Below, piece by piece: positions 10,438-27,644 of a stretch of DNA of 64,000 bases. Origin of the DNA: Protula sp. h YS-2021 (lineage: Eukaryota > Annelida > Polychaeta > Sabellida > Serpulidae); contig OX457027.1 in assembly GCA_949752745.1 (NCBI GenBank), positions 58,470,053 to 58,534,052 of the forward strand, given 5' to 3'. Positions within the stretch are counted from its first letter, which is position 1. Each line of letters opens with the position of its first letter. The position numbers were made by a program, and so were the translations under genes. The notes beneath the pieces were generated by a model. It was not told where the DNA came from. It saw only the letters and a list, made by a program, of their open reading frames with translations, and ran no database searches.

Positions 10438-12374
10438 TTATTTTATCACTTTCTGCCAATGAATAAATTCATCTGGTGTAGCATTTCCTCCCGTGACAAC
10501 AACAACAACAGTTTTTCCATCCGAGTCGGGAACTTTGCCATGCCTTAAAGCAGCAAAAGCGGCCGCTCAGTACGGCTCCACATACAGTCCTCTCTCATGC
10601 GGGAAGAACATACTCTCTAAAATCTCTTTGTCACTCACTAACAGCACATCCTTCACATGAGCTTGGCAATGCTTAAATGCTTTAGCACGTGAAACAATAC
10701 CACACAGATTTTTAATAGCCAAAGGTGCCGTCTCGTTATGAAAAGATTGCTCAAACAACTGGTTTGAGGTGTTAGTAATAAAAGCTATAGGTCCGATGAT
10801 GTATATAAGTGTGAATGGGTAAGTTTAAGCCACTAAAACTTACAGCAAAAGCGACAGTATTCCCCGGTAATGCCACTGCTTTGCCTTGTTTGTGGCTCTC
10901 ATGCATGGTACATAAAATATATAGTAAAATACTGAAAATCGTTGTTTTAAAGAAAAGCCATTCTGGAAAAAATTCTGGCAATCTTAATTTGTCAATGGGA
11001 TGAGCAAAGAGTTTCTCGAAAGCAAAAAAATTGCCAATAAGCAAATGTCAATCAGTCGACATTGGGGATAAGATTTGACCATTTAATAGCCTTTGGTGTG
11101 TGAACTTACAACCCTTTGGTTCAACAGCATAAATCCGGCATTCCTCTTTTTCGGACAGCTTAATTGCTGAAGCGATTCCAGAGACCAGACCTCCACTTCC
11201 GCAGCATACCAGAACTATGTCTTGCTCCAGTACGTCTTCTAGTATTTCAAAACCTATGCTAGAGATATTCACAAGGGTATATTAGCAGGTAAATTGGCCT
11301 ATTTTCTCAAAACAGCATTTATTGCCAAGCCCAAGCCTTCCAAAAGCGAATTATTACTAGTCATTTAATACACGGGAAACGTCAGAAATAACACTGATTA
11401 ACTGCTACTAGTTTCATTTTTCTACATTTTAGTCTTTTTTAAAATGTAAACGTTGATTATTTCTCCAAAGAACCCTGTAAAGATTTTTTGCGTTTGATCT
11501 TGCCCAGCTAAAAGAGACGTGTCATCGAATGTAAGGTTAACCATGTTGTCTTCTGAAAAAGTTGGTCGATCAGTCGCTGCAGGTTTGATGATGGCGCCAT
11601 CTCCACATTGATACCTTAGCTCTATAATCACGATATATAACATATTCAAGGACATTTCTGAAAATAATTTGATTTAAAGCATCTGCCAGCAAAGAAGCAA
11701 ATGCTTACAAAATGTTTGATGTTTGTTCACACTTCAACATAATTTGCTAATGCAATTGTGAACAGTTTTCTGGATGAGCATACATAGTTTTGATTTAGAA
11801 AGTACCAACTAATCTTGATGATTTGAGCTCTGTTTCTGGGAGCAGTTTCGGGCATCATTATCATTCTGTGTAAACCAATTTTATTTGCGACAAATGCGAC
11901 ATCTTTACCATAGTTGCCATTAATGATGAGTGGTTTATTTATTGTACCGAATTCAAGGGGTAGTGTCTGCATCTTGTTCAGCAACCCTCTGATTTTAAAG
12001 GAACCTGAAATAAACTGAAAGATGTTTGTCAATCACCCAGAACGATCTATAGCATTAAACTAAGAAAAAATGCTACAAATTATGTTTCACATACATAAAA
12101 TGTCACTTTTAATTTAATCACTTTACCTTTTATTTTTTTTTTTGAGGCAATGAAATATTGATTTTTGTAGCTTATGTAAAACTAAGCAAAAGAAATTATT
12201 ATAAGGGAGGGAAAGCTAGCAACTTAACTCGCCCAGTGTTTGCATGTTTTCAAGCTTCACATGCAGCGTGATTCCTTTGACGTTCAATACATCCTGTACA
12301 TGTTGAAGCATTGGTGTTCTTACAAAATATTCACTTTTGACTAATCTTGCTCCAGCCTGAGTAATTTCATTCAT
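10438..12374 (-). pseudogene. Serine/threonine dehydratase-like PLP enzyme gene, decaying
   Basis: Pieces of a fold-type II PLP enzyme lie in order on the minus strand. Exon 12374-12233: ATG start, ARLVKSEYFVRTPML and KLENMQTLG, ending at a GC donor (GG|GCGAGT). Exon 12004 to about 11813: GSFKIRG with the Schiff-base Lys, INGNYGKDVAF (the SGNxG phosphate loop), MMPETAPRNRAQIIK. About 11640-11485: SNLQRLIDQLFQ in one frame and NMVNLTFDDTSLLAGQ in another, indicating an indel. Exon 11258-11110: IGFEILEDVLEQ and VCCGSGGLVSG (PLP glycine loop), with a perfect GTAAGT donor. About 10910-10844: MHESHKQGKAVALPGNTVA, GTAAGT donor. Last part: LVSDKEIL, GLYVEP, then TGA at 10567-10569 where the family reads VEPSG, followed in frame by AAAFAALRHGKVPD and VVVTGGN up to TAA at 10438. 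Premature stop, frameshift and missing splice sites indicate a pseudogene. Confidence 0.75.
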
Positions 12375-12772
12375 ACATATTAAAACTGAATTTGGTTAAC
12401 ACTTTAAAAAATTTAAAACATTTTAAAAATAAAAAATCCTTCAGTACTGAACATTTGTTATCTGTGTCCTTTATATTCTTCAACTGAATGTCATCGACAA
12501 AGGACTTTTTAAATTATGCCATGATTGCTTATTAACAAGAACGTCATATGTTCCAATTGTTGTTTTACAATTTCGACGGTTTTCATGATTTTTATTAGAG
12601 AAAGTTAAAAATAACATTTTAACATCTGTTTCCCATTTTTGACGCCAATAAATAAATAGAAACATGTCTGAACGAAATTGTAGATATGGAACATTCCCTT
12701 ATACATGTCTTTCATCATATTTTGATAATGAAAACGTATCAAGGATATAATTAAATGTCCAATTTTTATCTA

Positions 12773-17520
<4,748 letters not shown>

Positions 17521-17527
17521 TGAAGTG

Positions 17528-17640
17528 ACGGGCAGCTCAGTGGACTAGAGCGTTAGTCTGGCAATCCCAAGATCCCGGTTTAGGTCCGACTCGGGGCGAC
17601 AAGCAGGCGATTGGCCGTCATTCCACTTGGCCGGCATCAA
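17528..17640 (+). repeat. tRNA-derived SINE
   Basis: GGGCAGCTCAGTGGACTAGA matches the RNA polymerase III A box of a tRNA head, and about 45 bases further GGTTTAGGTCC matches a slightly degraded B box (consensus GGTTCGANTCC). The non-tRNA tail continues with GCAGGCGATTGGCCGTCATT. It does not fold into a full tRNA with an intact acceptor stem, so a SINE rather than a functional tRNA is inferred. Confidence 0.6.
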
Positions 17641-17649
17641 AATAGTCTT

Positions 17650-18640
17650 TTAGCCAGCTCTTAAAAAGTGGTTTTCAATTCAATCTAATATGAAGAGAAA
17701 GCTAATGAAGATTTCTTCTAATGTAATATCAGAGATGTAGATTTCACTGTGGTTGGTGCCCCATGCCGAATTCTAAACTATTTCAGTTACCTCAACACCA
17801 CTTTCTCCTGATAAAGTTAACATTAACCGAAATATTTTTCAACTTCAACTGACCATACAAATACATATACTTAGTTTGCTTTTATTTTGCATGTTTCTCT
17901 ATATGTGTGTTATTAATTGCAGTGTAGCAGAAGTTTTACATCTAAACTGGAACATACATGTATGACAAATGCATTCATTAAAGTGATTCCTCTTAAAAAT
18001 AAAGTTTAGGGATACTTTCAGACAAATGCTGATTTTGACCAATATTTAAATAACTGGACATTTCCACTGTGTTAAACAACAGAGACCTGAAAGACAGCTC
18101 CTCGAAATGCCTCACTATTTCAATCAGTGCAGTACAAAAATTAAGTTTAAATATACTTTGATTTATCTGCACACACACACATACACATGGACATACGTAC
18201 ATACATATGTGCATACAAATTATCATAATGGAGATTACAGTGTATCTCTCTGGATTGACAAAGCGCTTCTCCGTGTTTTATATGGAAAACGGGTCGACGT
18301 ATTGGATCCTAGAATCATTTGTTGAGAATCTGGTGTAAACACCCAGAGCCTCTTCCTTTTTTGTTTTTCTCCAGGTAACCATGCGTCTGATCACCACCAA
18401 GCCTGAAAAAAGATACTTATTTTTGTTGTCGTGTTAAAACTTCAGTGACACCTGACGAACTTTGTATGGGCAGTTTTTTTATAAATGCATAACCACATTA
18501 TTAAGCTATGACTTTGATATCTAAGTTAATAAAAAGTATTTTAAAGATAGGGTTCGAAGAAGGTGGGAACCTATGAAATAGCTAGAGTAATGACCGCTCC
18601 TCCTGCCCCACCCCCCTCCCCCAGCCCGCAACTTCCCCCC
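17650..18640. other. Spacer 3' of the LRR gene
   Basis: AT-rich, with a short CA/CATA repeat near 18170-18215 and a C-rich run near 18600-18640. No coding signal recognised. Confidence 0.5.
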
Positions 18641-18646
18641 CTTACC

Positions 18647-20430
18647 TTACGGGCTGTTCCCTGCGAAAAATAAGGTGTACTCACTTATTGCTAGTAGGAG
18701 CAGAGCAGTCAAAACAAACAGGGCGGTTGTCACGGCTCTCTTCTTGTGTTTATGAGGCCGATTGTCGCAGAGGAAGCGGCTCTTAGGAACGTCGTATATT
18801 GAACGTCCAGCAACATCTTTAGGGGCCGCACATCTAAAATTCAGATTTAAGACTACACACACAGTTCGCTTTCGGTAGACCACACGTGGACAACTTAGAG
18901 CATACTGAAGTCGAACGGCTTCACAGGCTCGCCATTCCATTATGAGTTCATATATTTTCGAATTCAATAACTCGATAGTTCAATATCTGAATGCTTAGTT
19001 TGGCATCGTTTGACCGACCATTAGTATTCTTTCTTTTTTTAAACACTGATCTGATATATTAACTATATTGTGTCGTCGAGCCGAAAATAAATCCATACTG
19101 AAAAGATACCTTTACAGTTCTAATGGAACCTGCTTTTTCTATAAACAAACACTCATCGAAACTTGATATTCTGAAAAATGATATGGATATATAACCCTAA
19201 ATCGCTTTTTTTTTGGGTGGCTTAGGCCTGTATTTGAAACGACATTCGTGTATAATTTCAACAAAACTACGGCACTGCACTCTTTCTTTTGCCCTTGCAG
19301 TTCAGCCTGTTTGAATCGAGTACAATGGGGTTATGTTAAGCGGAGTAAGTAACTCACCTTAGTTTCTTTTCCTTTTTGTGGTAGGTATCTATAAATTCGT
19401 GGCCTTCCATCAGGTAAGCATTGTGGCAATCACACGTCCAGGTATTTCCAGATAACGAGATCCGAGACAAGCCATGATCCCAGGGCAGCTCTTCCCAGAA
19501 CACGCGCTTAAGTTTATTGTGATCCAGGTTCAATTCCGTCAGCTGGAAAAGTTTAGTAAATGCAGTTGGCTCTATCACAGTGATGTGATTATAGCGTAAA
19601 TCAATATGAGTCAAATTAGTGGACACATCATCGAATGCTCCGTTTTTGATATGACCCAAATCGTTGTTTGAGAGAAGCAGCACCCGCAGCTCCGGCATGT
19701 TTTTTAAACCTCGTAGGTTGGTGATCCGGTTGTGGCTTAGTATCAAAGTATGCAGCTTTCTTAATGGGGCACTAGCACTGAGAATGGGGATTTTCGTTAA
19801 TTTATTATTTGCCAGACCGATGTAGTTTATTTTGGAAGCGTTGGCAAAGGCATCGTCATCAACAGAGGATAGACTGCAATTCGATAATTTGACCTCTAAG
19901 ATGTTTGGCATGACTTGAGGAGTGAACACACCCGCAGGTATTTCACCTAGAAGTCGATTTCCAGAGAGATCGAGGATTTCAACACTGCGCAATCCAGCGA
20001 AAGTCGCAGTTGTCAAGTCGTCGATTTCGTTGTTCTGAAGGTTGAGACTTGTCACATTTATTAGGCTCTTGAAAGGGCTGCCCTTTATAACCCTAATCAT
20101 ATTGTTTGGTAGATCCAGAGTCACGACACTGGCATAGGTGTCGGGTACTTGATCAAACACAGCAAAGTTGCAGCCAGTGATCCATAGTACATGCGACTGT
20201 GGAAGATCCGGTGGGATCTTCTCAAAAGTTGGGTTTGTGCAATTCACCGTTGACACCGCTGATCGGACGGGTCCATCGGCCGGTGTCTCACTGTTTCTGA
20301 CGCGTCCATCGTGGCACGTACAGCCGTACACCCGACCGGATGGACAGATCGAATCGATGCCATTCACGAGAACCTCTGATGTGATTGCCAGCACGAACAA
20401 AGAAACCAGTACAGTTCTGATACCATCCAT
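18647..20430 (-). CDS. Single-pass membrane LRR protein (419 aa, two exons)
   Basis: Exons 20430-19358 and 18833-18647 (1260 coding bases). Donor AAG|GTGAGT and acceptor TTTTAG join in frame, splitting an Arg codon. The protein has a signal peptide (MDGIRTVLVSLFVLAITSEV), an LRRNT-like Cys cap (CPSGRVYGCTC), about nine leucine-rich repeats from residue 90 to 330 (for example LTSLNLQNNEIDDL-type units), and an LRRCT cap. The intron falls exactly within that cap: WTCDCHNAY in exon 1, then CAAPKDVAGR and SRFLC in exon 2. A basic stretch (HKHKKR) precedes one hydrophobic segment (TALFVLTALLLLAIS) and an 11-residue tail. A donor-like GTGAGT inside that last part (AATAA|GTGAGT) could allow a longer cytoplasmic tail from further exons. 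An acceptor CTTTTCAG at about 20475 suggests a separate 5'UTR exon. Extracellular LRR ectodomains usually bind ligands or partners in adhesion or immunity; the specific role is unknown. Confidence 0.88.
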
Positions 20431-20474
20431 GTTATGGTTAATTGTTGCTACATCACTCCACTTTTAGCAGCGAT

Positions 20475-23400
20475 CTGAAAAGAAGAATATTCAAAGTTAT
20501 ACCACTACAACATATATGTAAAATTACACTGTGGGGGTATATCAGTCTCATTAGTTATATGAATGCAACAAAAGGCATATAATAAATGAGGGTATTAAAA
20601 AAATTATAACATCGATCAAAATATGGCTGCTTGATGTTTCGCCCAGTTGCACTGCAGTTCATAACAAACGTCACAACTGGGTGACATCAAATTACAACAT
20701 GCTACGCACTCGTTTCACAAACTGAACACTGTTATCAAAAACTTTGAACTGATTTCTCTTGTTCCATTTTTTGTGAGATCCCGCTGACTGCACATCTCAG
20801 GACTGCATTATTATAAACATCGACTTGGGGAAAGTCCAAGAATGTGTGTTTCAATTATTTAAATTACAAGTCTTAAAATCGGGCCATCTCAGTTCATGCC
20901 ACTTGCAACTTATTAAGAATTTATACCGTTTATTTGTTATCAAATTGTGACATTTTTCACAAAGACCGTTACAACCTACAATGCCAGATCAGCGATACGG
21001 GTGCAACAGTGCCCCTTTTCCGAAACATTTTTCACAACAAGTTATGATTGTTACATATTTTCAATGTAAATCGAAACAATTTGTTGTGACTGTGTCCAAT
21101 CCAATAGTCCTTAAGATAAAGTTAAAAATGGGGCCTGTTGATAGGGATCCGGATGCACTTTAATCTGTGTTGTGAGAGTGATCCGGGCAGGAAGTGACCC
21201 TTTTCGAAAGGACCTGATTAGAATGAAAGAACTCTTCAAAATTGCAGCCAGTACTTTGGTCGGGTTTTATTGCATAAATATTTCCTCGGCAAAATGTGCC
21301 GGGCTGGTTTAAATTTTATAAAGCAGCTGGGTGAAAGTACAACCGAATTCGTCGTGTGATGCTTGGAATTCTTTATTCATCTTTCGTTGATGTGATGTAA
21401 AAAATATAACCAACTAATTTGCATATGGGACACATGTCTCAATAGCATACCCTAAAACATGGCAATGCAATTTAATGGATTCGATTTTTTTGCACACCCG
21501 CCGAAAAATGCCACAAAACACTTCTCTAAAGCGAAGGTTATTGGCAGTGCAGGTTCACCTGTGAAAGGCAAGAACGTCCAAGGACATTGTGCCGAATCTA
21601 CACTTGTACACAAAAAACCTGGGACAACACTAGAATAAAGAACAGCTTGGGATAAATGATCGGGTTGTTTATGCATACCTGGATAACCAGGAACGTTCAT
21701 CACATGGATGGGTGGGTCAATAATCGGGCCTGCCAGACGAGAGAAAGCGTGTGGTCAATAAATGGCAAAACTATTACAAAGGTGAAAGGAGAAATCTAGC
21801 AATTTCGACAAATTTAATATGGCGGAACATCACTCAGAGTAACGGTAATACCAGTTTCCAAAGGAGTACCGGATTTGTAGGACTAGAAATATGGTGTGTG
21901 TTTTTTCTGAAATTTATCCGTTTTTTACCAATATTTTGGCCGAGCCCATGACAAAATGCTATAATCCATCTGAAGAGCTGCCTGGAATCATTAGTGATAA
22001 ATTGTGAAAACGTTTGAAAAGCAACTGCCATGTAAGTAGGGGGCTGTTCCTTTTGAGTGTTTGCATCACGTAACGTCCAAGCAAATTTCATTAACTTTCG
22101 TCTAGGACATTCTGAATGGGCAACAATTGATCTAATCAGGACTAACGAACAAACTCTAGGATTTTTGTGCTCTTACGAAATTTGACCGTTTTTGGTCAAT
22201 GTTCTGGCAAAGTTTGGTCAAATCGTAACAACCACATACCAGTATGTAGGATTTCTAAGTCAAAACAAAGTACAATCATAGCGGAGGAACGTATGCATGA
22301 CCTTCTAATCAAATTTCGCAGCTATCAAACGGACTTTTGGGAAGAACAACATTTTTTGGTGTTTTTTTTCGAAATTTATCAGTTTTTTCTCGCAATGTTA
22401 GGCCTGAACAGATAAAAAAAATACTACAGCCTGCCCAAGATCAACGTGGGATCATTCTTGTTAAATCTGAAAAAGAATGAATCATGAACTACAATACGGG
22501 TAGCATTTGTGTGTATGTGTGTGTGTGGGTGTTTTATAAATCTGACGGCTTTTGATCTAAATCAGCGCCTGTTTTGCCAGTTTTAGCCAAATAAACAAAC
22601 CAAAAATGTAAATCCAGTGGAAAATCTCCCGTGGAACAATACTGTCCGATTTCAATGCGATCATTTTGATTTGGAAGAACAATTGAATTTGTCTTTTCTG
22701 AACTTAAGGCTGGTTTTTGGTCAATATTTTGGCCAGATATTGCCAAATCTCCAATAATATAACACGGGTGAAGGAATACCTACGGAACATCCTTGCTTAA
22801 TTTTAAAACAATGGGGCGAGAAGTGTCGGAGGAGTAGCATTTTCAAACATTGCTTACACTTAAACTTATTTATGCACACTCACTTACAACGCATAAGGCC
22901 AAAAGTGATGGGAAATTGCTCACCGACAGAAGCTGGCTTGGAACGAAGTGTTTCGCACAGTACCGGTCGATTTCTTTCTTTTTTTTCTTTAACACTTCAT
23001 TTGTCATTTATTTAGTACTTTAGACCCAACCGGGGAATAAGAAGCAAGGTTTTTTAAACTCAAAACGTCTCTGCTGCAGTGAACTTTTTAACACAGAAAT
23101 CGGCATATTGGACGGGCTTTTAATTCATGTTTTTCGGTGCTGCTACTTTCGAAAAGTATTTTGCCATTTCACTTATCGAAGAACGTGTGTCTCATACTTA
23201 TGTACGATAAAAAAGTTTATCAGTGACTGGCATGGTTTTGATAAGCATCAACTATAAAGTGGCAGGCCATTCAGAGTACCAAATGATAAGGGGTGTGCAG
23301 GCTCGAGCATATATATCTCAAACATGTTTATATCTCCCCACCCCCCTCCTCCCGGTATCATGCCTATCGTGTAAAATTCAGGTGTGTGTTCTATGTAAAT

Positions 23401-23744
23401 TCAGTTCTTTTTAATTCGGTGGTACTTTAGTCACTACCACTCAGTGTACACTGATAAATTATACTCAACGCCTATTAGACGCCTTTTTGGTGATGGTAGT
23501 GGTGGCGTGGTGGTTGTGATAGTGGAAGGTGGGGAGGGGGAGTTGCAGGAGGGGGGCTATGCCATGCTGTATTGAATTTGTGAGTTGACAAAACTTGCGA
23601 ACAGGTTGGGGCCAGAATTTGAATATGCTGTGGCTTGCCCTTCACTCCAAACGGGTAGTTGCTCTTTTCCGCAGTCATTCTCCCAGCACCCGAGCACTAA
23701 TGACTGCTAAGAGAGTGGTACTGCTCGCAGTCATTGCGACAAAT
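20475..23744. other. Spacer with a diverged repeat family
   Basis: 21880-22745 carries at least four diverged copies of a segment like GAAATTTATCCGTTTTTT followed by CAATATTTTGGCC (about 21905, 22175, 22360 on plus, 22690-22745 similar), spaced 200-300 bases. No gene recognised. A GTGTGTGT run lies at 22510-22530. Confidence 0.5.
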
Positions 23745-24484
23745 CTTGACAACAGAGTGACAGTGCTCACAAGCAGTTACCACTGAGCATGGAGGGACAG
23801 CCCATCAGCGCAATAAACCAGCGCCAGTACGACGGTGCTCACAATCAGTTACCACTGAACATGGAGGGACAGCCCATCAGCGCAATAAACCAGCGCCAGT
23901 ACGACGGTGCTCACAATCAGTTACCACTGAACATGGAGGGACAGCCCATCAGCGCAATAAACCAGCGCCAGTACGACGGTGCTCAAAATCAGTTACCACT
24001 GAGCATGGAGGGACAGCCCATCAGCGCAATAAACCAGCGCCAGATCGACGGTGCTCACAATCAGTTACCACTGAACATGGAGGGACAGCCCATCAGCGCA
24101 ATAAACCAGCGCCAGTACGACGGTGCTCACAATCAGTTACCACTGAGCATGGAGGGACAGCCCATCAGCGCAATAAACCAGCGCCAGATCGACGGTGCTC
24201 ACAATCAGTTACCACTGAACATGGAGGGACAGCCCATCAGCGCAATAAACTAGCGCCAGATCGACGGTGCTCACAATCAGTTACCACTGAACATGGAGGG
24301 ACAGCCCATCAGCGCAATAAACCAGCGCCAGATCGACGGTGCTCACAATCAGTTACCACTGAGCATGGAGGGACAGCCCATCAGCGCAATAAACCAGCGC
24401 CAGTACGACGGTGCTCACAATCAGTTACCACTGAGCATGGAGGGACAGCCCATCAGAGCAATGAACCAGCGCCAGTACGACGGC
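23745..24484 (+). repeat. 72-bp minisatellite, ten copies, in-frame
   Basis: Ten tandem units start at 23789, 23861, 23933, 24005, 24077, 24149, 24221, 24293, 24365 and 24437, exactly 72 bases apart. Each unit can be read as MEGQPISAINQRQYDGAHNQ plus LPL(N/S). Because 72 is a multiple of three the whole array stays in one frame, broken only by TAG in unit 7 (24251-24253). Units differ mainly at one word, GTAC (Tyr) or GATC (Ile), and at the last codon (Asn or Ser). A degenerate part-unit precedes unit 1. No start signal, splice site or conserved flank supports translation, so I call it a minisatellite, with an expressed repeat protein as the alternative. Confidence 0.9.
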
Positions 24485-24559
24485 TCAGCATCAAAGCAAA
24501 CAGTGCTGTCAAGGCGCGATACTCGTGAGGGCCACAGATGCGCTGGTATGGTCTAGTGT

Positions 24560-26355
24560 AGAGCAATCATGACATCCAGCAAAGAAAACTGTTGGAACCA
24601 AAGCAACAACGACATACACCGAAACAAACTGCTGGGAACCAAAACAAAACTCCACTGGGCAGGCGACGTTGGTATGCGTCGCTATCAGACGCCGGATCGA
24701 CTTTGCAGAGAGATACAGAAATGCCATGCCTTAGAATACGAAAGATGTCACTACGTGTTTATTTATTTATTTATTTATTTTTTTGAAAGTAGGCGATAAT
24801 AAACTTTCGTGGCTCTCAGAGTCTTATTCTAAATCATCATTATGACTTGTTTTTCCAAAATACTCTCATGGCTGCCAATTCCATAGTGCGATAAGGTTGT
24901 TTTGTTGTTTTGTTCCCTGAGTCTAGACAAGGCCGGCAAAAGATGTTGTTTCGGCTTTTACATGTAACCAAATCCCAACGCCTATCAATCATTGCGAAAA
25001 GAAACAATTGTTAAATCGTTTCGAAAAACAACCAACTGCCACGTTTTAGAAAGGATGGAAAGTGGTCAACACATGTCGCGACCTCAAACAGGCGTTGGAT
25101 CGACGTAAAAGGACACCCCAGAAAATGACGCAAAGCGAGTATCTCTTCAAGAGCCCTTGTCAGTATACTGTACGTTTACAGTGGTGCCTCTACGAGTCGT
25201 GCGATCGTGTTATAATTTACTAACCAAAGCGAATGACTGTTTACCGATCGATACAACGTTCTCCAACCCGTTTTTTCTGTGCCTTTACAAACAAATACGG
25301 AAACCTCCCAAGCCTCCAGCCCCTCTGTCCTCCCCACTCCCCTCCTCACAACCTCTGTTACACTCCTGCGAAGCTTTCAGTCAGACTATACGCCCATAAT
25401 CTTGCTATTTCTGATAAAAGTAAAATTTGTGGTGTGTCTCGAAACTAACTTCAAAGAACAAAACATCGACTCACAAAGACTGGAGCCCGTACTCTATCCC
25501 TTTTCTTCACTATCAGAATGTCTGTTAAGTTAACTTAGTATACCCAGATAAATACAATGCCTTCCAAGTTATTTGCCAATATGAGTTTACTTCGTCTATA
25601 GCTGTGTCTTGTTCTTTCATATATATAGGACGCTTTTTCCATCATAACCAGCATCGTGTATGGGTTCACTTTCTCTGTGGGTTATGCTCTGACATATGTC
25701 ACACTATAGCTGTAAAACTGCAAAAAAAAAATTACGATCTTCGCACTGCAACAGATATATGTGGTATTTATGCACAATTAATATACCAACATACGAATTT
25801 TTAATTCTTACCCGAACTGCTTTTAGTGTTATTCAGGTCATGATATCTCGACACGCATGTTCACAACTTTCTTGCAAACACTGACGTTATGTTTAATTGG
25901 GTTGCAAGAAAAAAATCATTGTATAGTAAAAGAGCACGAATAAATAGTAACTATAATATGTGAAATATGAATGTTGCGCGACAGTAGAAATTATCGCCAG
26001 GTCATTTAAATGATCCCGAGAAAAATTTACAGCCCGACGAATATACCATCATCGATATCCGATTTGCGATTTTTCTCTTTTTATTTTTTTATAGGAAAAA
26101 GATAATCTTCTACTTCTCAAGAATCTAACATAACGATAACTGGCTTTTCAAATGAAACAGCTAGACAAATTTCCATCACATATGAATCTTTCGTTTTTAT
26201 GCCGTAAAGACATCCAGGAAGGGGACCGGGGGAGGGGGGCGCTTAACATGAAAAAGACTCCCTTTTCACTCGAAACCTGTGGTCATTTTGCTTTTCTTTT
26301 TTTTTTAAATTTAGTGAACTTTTCGCTTTGTCGCGACAAGTGGCTCTATTATCTA
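24560..26355. other. Spacer without recognisable gene
   Basis: Contains a short ATTT repeat near 24755-24782 and a C-rich segment near 25315-25350. Open frames here lack motifs. Confidence 0.45.
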
Positions 26356-27644
26356 TGGAATGCCATTTTCACATTTATTTTGGGAATTATTGATACCAAG
26401 AATTATTTTTGATATCAACAATTGATTTTTTATATCAAGAATTAATTTTTGATATAAAAAATCATATTTTGATATCAAAAAATAATTTTTGCTGTCTGTA
26501 ATTATATTTTTGAGATATATTCTTGACGTCAAAAATAATTCTTGTTTTCACTAAATATTTAGAGATATCAAGAAGTATTTATTGATGTAAAAAAATGATT
26601 TAATGGCATCTAAATTGATTCTTAGAGAGCACAAATGAAATATTCTATGGCAAAATCTAAATTTTGAGCTCAATAATTTATTTTCTTTTAATTAATATCA
26701 AGAATTTATTTCAAATATCATTGTTTCATAGATACTTTTTTAATTTATATTTTGAAATCTGCAAATGATTTTTTGATCTCAAAAATTAATATGACATCAA
26801 TATGGAATGCCGTTTTCACATTTATTAGTGAATTATTGATATCAAGAATTAATTTTTGATCTCAATAAATCCATATTTTGATATCAAGAATTCATTTTTG
26901 CTATCTGTAATTGTATTCTTGATATCTCTAAATGTATTCTTAATCTCAAAAAATAATTTTTGATATCAATAAATATTTAGAGATATCAAGAAATATTTAT
27001 TGATATCAAAAATGATTTAATGATATCTAAAATTGATTTTTTTGAGATCAAAATTTCAATTCTTGATAGCAAAAATTAAATATTTGAGAGCAAAATATTA
27101 ATTTTGAGATCAATAATTGATTTTCTATATATTGATATCAAGAATTTATTTTAGATATCATTATTTCAGACTGATACATTTTTAATTTGTATTTTGAAAT
27201 CTGCAAACGATTTTTTGATCTCAAAAACTGATTCTTGATATCAAAATATCAGTCTATTTTTTAAATAAAAAATTCAGAAACGCACATCTGTAAATAAATA
27301 ATGGCTGTCCTTGTATACAGAATCTTTATTTTAATTTTTTACTGTACAAAAAAGAAGCAATTCTTGAGATCAAAATTTATATTGTTATTATTGATCTCAA
27401 TAATTCAAATTTTCATCTCCAAAATTTAATTGACGATTCGTTATATTTTATGTGAATGTGTGTCTCCCGTAAGATTTTTTAGGTTTGTAAAATTGATTTT
27501 TTGATCTCAAAAATAATTTTTTGCCATCTAAAATTTAATTATTGATAGCAAAATATAAATTAATGAGATCTAAATTGATTTATTGATATCTCTAAATATA
27601 TTTTGATATCAAAAATAAGCATTAAATGTTAAAATGGCATTCCA
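26356..27644. mobile_element. GATATC-rich MITE-like element (composite copy)
   Basis: Begins TGGAATGCCATTTTCACATT and ends with the inverted partner (AATGTTAAAATGGCATTCCA). The interior is made almost wholly of degenerate palindromic units built on GATATC / GAGATC flanked by AAAATTAATTTTT-like AT tracts. A second left end (TGGAATGCCGTTTTCACA) lies inside at 26803, so the locus is a dimer or a nested insertion. No transposase is encoded. No matching target duplication is visible at its outer ends. Confidence 0.7.

Noticed and set aside
10567..10569. TGA in the dehydratase as a selenocysteine codon
   Set aside because: The family has Ser-Gly at this place with no Cys or Sec, no SECIS-like element is apparent, and other lesions exist in the same gene.
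17528..17640. Functional tRNA gene
   Set aside because: A and B boxes are present, but the B box is degraded and no complete cloverleaf with acceptor stem pairing is visible; a SINE fits better.
23745..24484. CRISPR-like regularly spaced repeats
   Set aside because: Units are contiguous 72-bp copies with no unique spacers, in a eukaryotic genome.
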